In this document: positions 57,401 to 64,000 of the stretch, in pieces
How the letters are laid out: the number at the start of each line of letters is the position of its first letter
Numbering within the stretch: position 1 is the first letter of the stretch
NCBI RefSeq assembly: GCF_002197815.1
Contig: NZ_NIUB01000016.1
Location: 1-64,000, forward strand
DNA: 64,000 nt
Origin: Pseudomonas oleovorans subsp. oleovorans
Lineage (GTDB): Bacteria > Pseudomonadota > Gammaproteobacteria > Pseudomonadales > Pseudomonadaceae
Direction of reading: 5' to 3'
The notes under the pieces: model-generated
What the model was told of the DNA's origin: nothing
Database searches by the model: none
Seen by the model: the letters and a program-made list of their open reading frames with translations, nothing else
Position numbers and translations under genes: made by a program

Positions 57401-57795
57401 CCCGCGTCACCCTCAAGGTCGGCGTCGGCTATGGCTCGGATCTCGACCTGGTGCGCAAGCTGCTGCTGCAAGCGGCGCAGGAAAACCCAAGGGTGCTCAA
57501 GGATCCGTCGCCAATCGTCTACTTCCTCAACTTTGGCGAAAGCACGCTGGACCACGAGCTGCGCATCCACGTGCGCGACCTCGGCGACCGCAACCCGGCC
57601 ACCGACGAGATCAACCGCTTCATCGACCGCGAGTTCCCGAAGAACGGCATCAACATCGCCCTCCGTCAGGTCGAGGTGTACGTGAAAAACCTGGAGCATG
57701 GCGAGCAGAAGCTGGATCAGAAAGACCTGGCCAGAGTCGCAGCCGCTGGCGCCGCCAGTGTGCAGCAACCACCCAAACCGCCCGCAGTGCCTTGA
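54454..57795 (+). CDS. mscK: mechanosensitive channel MscK (KefA-type)
   Basis: A large MscS-superfamily channel of 1113 residues that opens under membrane tension to release solutes. A signal peptide (1-24, ending PVLAEE) precedes a long periplasmic coiled-coil domain (about 30-480) rich in Gln, Leu and Glu. About eleven helices follow from about residue 485, and the C-terminal MscS pore and beta domain begins near residue 880 with LQEIFANFISGLIILFERPV and FDHKEIIVPNKTFITGQLIN. Start: ATG 54454 puts the signal peptide at the N-terminus. An earlier in-frame ATG (54370) does not. E. coli MscK has a similar size. selO follows 18 bases later. Confidence 0.93.
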   Translation: MSLLRRPLIAAFLAFCLGISPVLAEEPPNIENVQQSLDSLADRKLPEAEQAALKQTLEQTLRMLQDSQAVEQRLSDLRRQLDEAPRLINEAQRDLDRLKATPPQQISTRHARTPLAQLEQLLNERSSQISEWNKAIIEANSLVITAQTRPERAQAEISQNQARSQLINDALKSGRYNGKALTQELRDQLNAELSLLAAQTQLRRQELAGNSVLQDLGSAQRALLEERINRAEQERQALQGLINERRRAESEQTVAEQSLEAERASSDRLLARESSLNLKLSDYLLRATERLNDLTEQNLQIRQQLDNLNQANQALDEQIRVLQGSLLLSKILYQQKQALPKLKLEDGSLADEIADIRLYQFELNKQRDEISDPARYVENLLSDQPSEEVTPELRNALHAQLTTRRELLDRLNRELNALLNESITLQLNQKELSSTASSLRATIEEQMFWIPSNKPLNLDWLESAPRHLQQQLEQLPWREVAGELSAVLLERPLVFLPLLLLCALIVWRRQYLFGKLGSLHDDIGHYKRDSQLHTPLAIGLNLILALPGALFLSLCGYALLMEPRGQSLYLGTALYEMAQAWLVFYTLHRILSPNGVAVLHFHWPPASVSFIRRHIRNLGFVVLALVAVTSIAEHQPASLANDVIGIAVVLSCYALMAWQLFRLLLGTPQRENTSTLRATVGLLFSLLPIVLMVAVGMGYYYTALKLTDRLIDTLYLLIFWLILEAAFVRGLSVAARRLAYQRALAQRQAQGSDSDAVIEEPTLDIEQINQQSLRLIRLALLGGFLLCLYWVWSDLIGVFTYLETISLYQYSSGTGDAATMIPISLLDVIGALLIIAITVALARNLPGLLEVLVLSRMRLAQGSAYATTTLLSYVLVGIGIVSTLSTLGVSWDKLQWLVAALSVGLGFGLQEIFANFISGLIILFERPVRIGDVVTIGNLSGTVSRIRIRATTITDFDHKEIIVPNKTFITGQLINWSLSDTVTRVTLKVGVGYGSDLDLVRKLLLQAAQENPRVLKDPSPIVYFLNFGESTLDHELRIHVRDLGDRNPATDEINRFIDREFPKNGINIALRQVEVYVKNLEHGEQKLDQKDLARVAAAGAASVQQPPKPPAVP

Positions 57796-59277
<1,482 letters not shown>

Positions 59278-59296
59278 ATATGGCGCGCCCCTGGCC

Positions 59297-59380
59297 GTAG
59301 GGTGCGCCGCGCGCACCAACAGTCCGCGACCGCGCAGGATAGAACCCATCACAGCTGCCAGCGGGTTGCACCCGCCCTAC
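59297..59380. repeat. degenerate REP-like doublet, GTAGGG family
   Basis: GTAGGGTGCGC (59297-59307), with its own inverted partner GCGCACC, faces GCGGGTTGCACCCGCCCTAC at 59361-59380. It resembles the element at 50333-50387 with a diverged left arm. It occupies much of the selO-permease gap (59278-59575). The remainder shows no gene, only an AT-rich stretch at about 59437-59500 that may hold the permease promoter. Confidence 0.6.
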
Positions 59381-59575
59381 TAAGACAGTCAGCTCAGGTT
59401 GGTGGATAACGCGCCAGCCACCCAAGCTGGACGTCTTATCTATTAAATCGAAAAGGCATATCAATCTGCCCAAACATTCTTAGACTATCTAAAAGAACCC
59501 CTCTATCTTGGCGCCCTGCCAGGCCGCCCAGTGCGTGCCCGATACCTCACACGAGATTCGACGCTAAGGATGCTC

Positions 59576-61366
59576 ATGCCCTGGGACTCCCTGCCCCTGC
59601 TGTTCGTCGGCGCCCTGCTGATCTGGGTGCTCTATGCCTTCGTCCGCGAAAAGTGGAGCCCGGACATCGTTGCCGCCATCGCCGTGGCCGCGCTGCTGAT
59701 CAGCCAACTGCTGACCCCTGGCGAAGTGCTCAGCGTGCTGTCCAACTCCGCCCCCGTGACCATCGCCTGCATGTTCGTGCTCTCCGCCGCGCTGGAGCGC
59801 ACCGGCTGCATCGACGCGCTCGGCAACTGGCTGGGCAACCTGGTCGGCACCAGCCCGATTCGCGTGCTCACTGGCCTCACCGTCACCGCGCTGGTGGTAT
59901 CCGCCTGCCTCAACAACACACCAGTGGTGGCCATCCTCACCCCGGTGGCCATCGCTCTGGCGCGCCGCGCCGGCACCCTGCCGTCGAAACTGCTGATTCC
60001 CCTGTCCTACGCCACCATCCTCGGCGGCACACTGACCATGATCGGCACCTCGACCAACATTCTGGTCGACGGCGTCGCGCGCAAGGCCGGCCTCGCGCCC
60101 TTTGGCATCTTCGAAATCACCGGTGTCGGCCTGGTCATGGCCGCTTTCGGCATGCTCTATCTGCTGACCATCGGCCACCGCCTGCTGCCAGAACGGGAAA
60201 CCCTGTCACGCCAGTTGCGCCCGGATCTATCACGCACCTTCATGACCGAACTGCTGGTGCCGCACGACTCACCGATGATTGGCAAGACCCTGCACGAGGC
60301 CAACCTTAACGGTGGTAGTGGTCTGCAAGTGCTCAAGTTGTTCCGCGATGAACAGGAGCTGACCGAGCCCGGCGCCGAAACGCTGCTCGCCAGCGGCGAC
60401 CGCCTGGTACTGCATGGCCAGGTCAAGGATGTAGTGGAGTTGCGCGAGAGCGGCCACCTGAGTTTCAACCGTGGCGATGCCTTCGAAACCATCAGCAGCC
60501 GCGACGTGATCCTCGCTGAGGCTATCGTCGGGCGAAACTCGCGCTACAGCCACCGGCCGATGCGCGACCTCGACCTCACCGCACGTTACGGCATCGCTGT
60601 GCTCGCCGTGCACCGCCAGGACGAGAACGTGCAGGGCAACCTGGATGATTTCGAGCTGCAGTTCGGCGACGTGATGCTGGTCGAAGGCACACCTGCGCAG
60701 ATCAAACGCTTCGCCGACAACGGCGAACTGATCAGCCTCAACGCCGTGCAGGAGCGTGCCTTCCGCCGCGACAAAGCGCCCATCGCGATCATCTCGACCC
60801 TGGCCGTGATGTTGCTGGCCGCCTTCGGCGTGATGCCCATCGAAGGCCTGGCGATCATCGGCGCAGTGACGGTGCTGGCGACCCGCTGCCTGGACGTGGA
60901 GGACGCCTACAAGGCGGTGGACTGGAAGATTCTCAGCCTGATCTTCGGCATGCTGGCGATCAGCATCGCCATGGACAAGGTCGGCCTGGTCAAGCTGATG
61001 GTGGAGAACGTCATGGGCTGGCTGCCCTGGGCCGGACCGCTGCTGATGTTGAGCTTCATCTACCTGTTCACCTCGATCCTCACCGAGGTGCTGTCGAACA
61101 ACGCAGTGGCCGTACTGGTGACCCCCATCGCCATTGGTATGGCCCAACACCTGGGCGTAGACCCACGTGCCTTCGTGGTCGCGGTGATGTTCGCCGCCAG
61201 TGCCAGCTTCGCCACGCCCATCGGCTACCAGACCAACACCTTCGTCTACAACGCCGGCGGTTATCGCTTCACCGATTTCATGAGAATTGGCATTCCCCTG
61301 AATCTGCTGCTGTGGGGCGTAGCCACCCTGGTCATCCCCTGGTTCTTCCCGCTGACCCCGCTCTGA
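59576..61366 (+). CDS. SLC13 family permease with two RCK_C domains
   Basis: A divalent-anion:sodium symporter-type protein of 596 residues. Transmembrane halves at about 1-205 and 395-596 flank two cytosolic TrkA_C (RCK_C) domains at about 220-300 and 310-385. The family signature SNNAVAVLVTPIAIGMAQ lies near residue 507 and a related CLNNTPVVAILTPVAI near 110. Substrates of this subfamily include sulfate and dicarboxylates; which applies here is unknown. Start: ATG 59576, preceded by AAGGA at five-base spacing. ATG 59570 and the far upstream start at 59531 are less suitable. Confidence 0.88.
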   Translation: MPWDSLPLLFVGALLIWVLYAFVREKWSPDIVAAIAVAALLISQLLTPGEVLSVLSNSAPVTIACMFVLSAALERTGCIDALGNWLGNLVGTSPIRVLTGLTVTALVVSACLNNTPVVAILTPVAIALARRAGTLPSKLLIPLSYATILGGTLTMIGTSTNILVDGVARKAGLAPFGIFEITGVGLVMAAFGMLYLLTIGHRLLPERETLSRQLRPDLSRTFMTELLVPHDSPMIGKTLHEANLNGGSGLQVLKLFRDEQELTEPGAETLLASGDRLVLHGQVKDVVELRESGHLSFNRGDAFETISSRDVILAEAIVGRNSRYSHRPMRDLDLTARYGIAVLAVHRQDENVQGNLDDFELQFGDVMLVEGTPAQIKRFADNGELISLNAVQERAFRRDKAPIAIISTLAVMLLAAFGVMPIEGLAIIGAVTVLATRCLDVEDAYKAVDWKILSLIFGMLAISIAMDKVGLVKLMVENVMGWLPWAGPLLMLSFIYLFTSILTEVLSNNAVAVLVTPIAIGMAQHLGVDPRAFVVAVMFAASASFATPIGYQTNTFVYNAGGYRFTDFMRIGIPLNLLLWGVATLVIPWFFPLTPL

Positions 61367-61424
61367 CTTGATATCGGCCGGCGGCGGCTCCATCTAGTGA
61401 GCATGTCCCACGGAGCCTGCCGCC

Positions 61425-61859
61425 ATGTCCGATCCCCTGCTGATTCCCTGCCCGCACTGCAACGGCCTCAACCGCATTCCCTCCGAACGCCTGGGCGATG
61501 CCCCACGCTGTGGCCGCTGCAAGAGCGAAGTGTTGCCAGGTGTACCCATCACCCTCACGCAGGCTAATTTCGCCAGCCAACTCAAGGGCGACCTGCCGTT
61601 ACTGGTAGATGTCTGGGCCAGTTGGTGCGGCCCCTGCCAGTCCTTCGCCCCGACCTTCCAGCAGGCCGCCGTGCAACTGCAGGGACGCTGCCGCCTGGGC
61701 AAGCTCGATAGCGAAGCCAACCCGAATCTGGCCGGGCAACTGGGCATCCGCTCCATTCCAAGCCTGATCCTGTTCAAGGGAGGCATCGAAGTCGCCCGCC
61801 AGAGTGGTGCCATGCCGCTACCGCAACTGCAGGCCTGGCTGCGCCAACAGGGCATTTAG
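61425..61859 (+). CDS. trxC: thioredoxin TrxC (thioredoxin 2)
   Basis: A cytosolic disulfide reductase with an N-terminal zinc finger, 144 residues. Zinc ligands are CPHC (Cys9, Cys12) and CGRC (Cys29, Cys32). The active site is WCGPC (Cys68, Cys71), and the cis-proline lies in IRSIPSLILF. The length equals typical TrxC. Trx2 proteins are usually induced by oxidative stress, but no OxyR site was identified in the short upstream gap. Confidence 0.96.
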   Translation: MSDPLLIPCPHCNGLNRIPSERLGDAPRCGRCKSEVLPGVPITLTQANFASQLKGDLPLLVDVWASWCGPCQSFAPTFQQAAVQLQGRCRLGKLDSEANPNLAGQLGIRSIPSLILFKGGIEVARQSGAMPLPQLQAWLRQQGI

Positions 61860-61994
61860 GATGCACCTATAGCTCGGATGCAATCGTGCCTGGGGCGCTT
61901 GAGCACTTCGGTCAGTCGCCACGGGCGCTACGGTCAATTGCAGCGCGCTATCCGCCCCTTAGTCTGGCAAAACGTCCGCTCAAGGAGTTTCGCC

Positions 61995-62438
61995 ATGCCG
62001 CTGCCTGTTGAAATCGCCCGCCAACTCACCGAAGAACAGATCGCCTTCGTCAAACGCAGCGGCCTCAAGGCCGAGGTTCTGGAGCCTGGCTTCGTGCGCC
62101 TGCGCATGCCCCTGCAAGGCAACCAGAACCATATCGGCAGCATGTACGCCGGCGCCCTCTTCACCCTGGCGGAGATTCCGGGTGGCGCCCTGTTTCTGAC
62201 CAGCTTCGATGCCCAGCGCTTCTACCCCGTCATCAAGGAAATGAACCTGCGCTTTCGCCGCCCGGCCACCGCCGACATTCAGGTCGAGGCGCGCCTTTCG
62301 CCCGAAGCAATCGCCGACCTGGAAGAACAGGCCAGCCAGCAGGGCAAGGCCGAGTATCTGCTGGAGCTGCAACTGACCGACAGCAGCGGCGAAGTGGTCG
62401 CAGAAAGTCGCGGCCACTACCAATTGCGTTTACGCTGA
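61995..62438 (+). CDS. hotdog-fold thioesterase (YiiD C-terminal / DUF4442-like)
   Basis: A 147-residue protein with a single hotdog domain. The segment NQNHIGSMYAGALFTLAEIPGGALF (about 39-63) is the central helix region of PaaI/DUF4442-type thioesterases, with Asn and Glu positions suited to acyl-CoA hydrolysis. Start: ATG 61995 follows AAGGAG. Longer in-frame starts read into the REP-like gap. The substrate is unknown. The 135-base gap from trxC contains a degenerate GTAGCCCGG-type repeat half. Confidence 0.8.
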   Translation: MPLPVEIARQLTEEQIAFVKRSGLKAEVLEPGFVRLRMPLQGNQNHIGSMYAGALFTLAEIPGGALFLTSFDAQRFYPVIKEMNLRFRRPATADIQVEARLSPEAIADLEEQASQQGKAEYLLELQLTDSSGEVVAESRGHYQLRLR

Positions 62439-62482
62439 ATGACACCGCTGCCTGCATTTGCAATCGGTAACAGTCCCCGACC

Positions 62483-62496
62483 TTGCCATAGGTCAA
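62483..62496. promoter_or_regulatory. Anr/Dnr (FNR-type) box-like site before the usp gene
   Basis: TTGCC-ATAG-GTCAA matches the TTGAT-N4-ATCAA consensus at seven of ten positions. A -10-like TAAAAT lies at 62523-62528, placing the site centre about 45 bases before the predicted start, close to the usual activator position. Several Pseudomonas universal stress genes, including PA5027 at this locus, are Anr targets. Confidence 0.5.
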
Positions 62497-62560
62497 AAGA
62501 GCGGCTATCTGAACAGGCACAATAAAATTGCCGAGGGGTATCGGCAGGAGAGCCGTCACC

Positions 62561-63358
62561 ATGTTCAAGCACATTCTTATCGCCCATGACCTGCGCGACA
62601 CCGCTGACATGGCGCTATGCCGCGCCACCCAGCTGGCCCAGCAGCATAACGCCCGCCTGACCATGCTCCATGTGCTCGACCCGGGCCAGAGCAGCGACCA
62701 GCATGAGAAAGCGCGCCAGGCGCTGGATCGCAGCCTGACCCAATACACCCCGCCCGGCACCGAGCTGCGCATGCTCAGCGGCAAACCTTCGGAAGTGGTG
62801 CTGCAACAGGTTCAGGACAGCGGCTGCGACCTGCTGGTACTGGGCGGCCACCATCAGCGCCATGACTTTTTCTCCGGCACCAGCCTCGACCGTATCGCTC
62901 GTCGCTGCACCGTGCCACTGCTGCTGGTCGCCCGCAACGACTTCCAGCCGTATCAACGGGCATTGGCCGCCATCGACTTTTCCCTATGCGCCTGCAGCGC
63001 TCTGGGCCAGGCCTATCATCTGCTGCCTGGCGATGCCGAACTGCATGCCCTGCATGTATTCGAACCGGACAAGGGCACGCCGCAACAGGTCGAACTGCAG
63101 CTGCAGACCCAGCAAGGTCTGATCGATCAGCTACTGCATGACGAAGCGCAGAAGCTCCCGGCCGGAGGTCCCAAGCTGAGCCACGAGGTGCTGCAGGGTG
63201 GCATCCTGCGTAGCCTGCAAGAGCAGATCAAGACGCGTCGAGCAGAACTACTGGTACTCGGCAGCCATGGCCGCAGCGCCTTCTCCCAGGCATTGCTGGG
63301 CAGCCTGGCACAGCACTTCCTGCACAAGGCGCCCTGCGACGTGTTCGTGGTGCGCTAA
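62561..63358 (+). CDS. tandem universal stress protein (UspE-like)
   Basis: A 265-residue cytosolic protein with two Usp domains, about 1-137 and 143-265. The first ends with the ATP-binding type motif GGHHQRHDFFSGTSLDRIAR, a variant. The second has the regular GSHGRSAFSQALLGSLAQHF. Each domain closes with a VP/CD-V-x-V strand. Start: ATG 62561 behind CAGGAG. In P. aeruginosa the orthologous locus responds to low oxygen, in line with the Anr-like site upstream. A terminator follows 48 bases after its stop. Confidence 0.9.
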   Translation: MFKHILIAHDLRDTADMALCRATQLAQQHNARLTMLHVLDPGQSSDQHEKARQALDRSLTQYTPPGTELRMLSGKPSEVVLQQVQDSGCDLLVLGGHHQRHDFFSGTSLDRIARRCTVPLLLVARNDFQPYQRALAAIDFSLCACSALGQAYHLLPGDAELHALHVFEPDKGTPQQVELQLQTQQGLIDQLLHDEAQKLPAGGPKLSHEVLQGGILRSLQEQIKTRRAELLVLGSHGRSAFSQALLGSLAQHFLHKAPCDVFVVR

Positions 63359-63406
63359 CGAACAAGGCGCCCGCGGGCTAATGCTGATCAGATAAGTTCG
63401 TCACCA

Positions 63407-63439
63407 CCCCCTCCTACTTGCAGTAGAGGGGGCGTTTTT
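63407..63439 (+). terminator. rho-independent terminator of the usp gene
   Basis: CCCCCTCCTAC (63407-63417) pairs with GTAGAGGGGG (63423-63432), with one bulged C, around a short loop. It is followed by CGTTTTT ending at 63439. Confidence 0.85.
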
Positions 63440-63440
63440 C

Positions 63441-63500
63441 GTAGGAGCCAGCTTGCTGGCGATGCTTTTTATGGCGGATCGCCGGCAAGCCGGCTCCTAC
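63441..63500. repeat. classic Pseudomonas REP doublet (REPIN)
   Basis: GTAGGAGCCAGCTTGCTGGC (63441-63460) and the inverted GCCGGCAAGCCGGCTCCTAC (63481-63500) are two facing copies of the common Pseudomonas REP sequence, each with its own internal palindrome. The element directly abuts the usp terminator, between convergent genes. Confidence 0.92.
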
Positions 63501-63571
63501 AAAAATCGAGTGCAACGGCTTAACTGACTGGCATTAGCCCACGGGCGCCTTGATTTATCGCTGACAAACCT

Positions 63572-64000
63572 TCAAGCCTGATTGAGCAGATCGTGCAACT
63601 CGACGAACTGCTGCGTCAGCTTGTGCCGTGCATCCAGATGGATCAGCGGCGTGCACACCTGGTGCGATTCGCGCATCTTCACCGAGCTCATCAGGTTGAC
63701 CGGCAACACCGGCAAGCCCTCGGCGATTAGTTCATCCAGCAACTGCTGCGGCAAGGTCGCGCGCGGCTGGAACTGGTTGACCACGATGCCCTCCACCTCC
63801 AGACCATCGTTATGGTCTTCCTTCAACTCGTCGATCTCGGCCAGCAAGCCATACAGGGCGTTGCGCGAGAAGCTGTCGCAGTCGAAGGGTATCAACACAC
63901 GGTCGGCCGCGATCAAGGCGGAAACCGTATAGAAATTCAGCGCTGGCGGCGTATCCAGATAGATGTGGTCGTAGTCTTCGGCCAGCTCGTCGAGCAGTTT
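63572..64000 (-). CDS. ParA-family ATPase, partial (5' end beyond window)
   Basis: The C-terminal 142 residues of a ParA/MinD-type ATPase; the gene continues past 64000. The visible part opens KLLDELAEDYDHIYLDTPPA, where the DTPP block is the Walker B / switch II region. It continues through a SALIAADRVLIPFDCDSFSRN segment and a VEGIVVNQFQ strand. The Walker A motif is outside the window. It corresponds to PA5028, an orphan ParA-like gene not next to parB. The cargo is unknown. Confidence 0.87.
   Translation of the reverse strand, partial: KLLDELAEDYDHIYLDTPPALNFYTVSALIAADRVLIPFDCDSFSRNALYGLLAEIDELKEDHNDGLEVEGIVVNQFQPRATLPQQLLDELIAEGLPVLPVNLMSSVKMRESHQVCTPLIHLDARHKLTQQFVELHDLLNQA

Overview
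The window is a stretch of a Pseudomonas chromosome. Base composition is high in GC, almost every gap between genes is under 300 bases, and gene order largely follows two blocks of P. aeruginosa PAO1: the PA4964-PA4974 block (parC to the opmH-type tolC gene) and the PA4996-PA5028 block (LPS core, pyruvate dehydrogenase and onwards). The REP-like elements and several gene differences suggest a non-aeruginosa species, perhaps of the mendocina/oleovorans group. That species guess is an inference from memory of these genomes. No tRNA, rRNA, CRISPR array, prophage or complete insertion sequence was seen.

Layout. 1-12.4 kb: a TolC/OpmH outer-membrane channel (minus strand), then on the plus strand a TPP riboswitch with thiC, nudF and a DUF1249 gene, cpdA, and the tightly packed run yqiA-parE-esterase-protease-parC (topoisomerase IV). 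12.6-13.3 kb: a PqiC-like lipoprotein. 13.5-34.1 kb: a 20-kb LPS core and lipid A region, mostly minus strand. It holds hldE, a DnpA-like de-N-acetylase, mig-14, msbA, waaL, three GT4-type or related glycosyltransferases, the carbamoyltransferase wapO, four consecutive kinase-fold genes (PA5006-like, wapQ, wapP, waaP), waaG, waaC and waaF. Two plus-strand genes (a GT-A-like protein and a kinase-fold protein of the 'toluene tolerance' type) interrupt this run. 34.3-38.3 kb: ilvE and glnE. 38.5-43.2 kb: aceE and aceF, the latter with three lipoyl domains, behind two palindromic operator-like sites. 43.3-49.2 kb: two small hypothetical genes, dipA, msrA, a degraded gap with HD-GYP and motility-protein-like remnants plus a (GCTGG)7 tract, and rlmJ. 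49.3-64 kb: nitronate monooxygenase, acyl-CoA dehydrogenase, a K+/H+ antiporter (cvrA/nhaP2), mscK, selO, an SLC13 permease, trxC, a thioesterase, a tandem universal stress protein and the C-terminal part of a ParA-family ATPase cut by the window end.

How the genes work together. hldE, waaC and waaF make ADP-heptose and add the inner-core heptoses. waaP, wapP and wapQ phosphorylate, or are thought to help phosphorylate, heptose. wapO carbamoylates the core. waaG, wapH and the other transferases extend the outer core, waaL ligates O antigen, and msbA flips the lipid A-core. Most of these genes overlap by 1-14 nt, and several use GTG or TTG starts, so they look translationally coupled. aceE, aceF and ilvE connect pyruvate to acetyl-CoA and branched-chain amino acids. 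glnE tunes glutamine synthetase.

The main points for a second look are a 164-base inverted-repeat element between ilvE and waaF, paired operators before aceE, a recently duplicated lipoyl domain in aceF, kinase-fold LPS genes lacking the catalytic Asp, and the remnant-rich gap between msrA and rlmJ. I did not find a clearly unprecedented multi-gene system.
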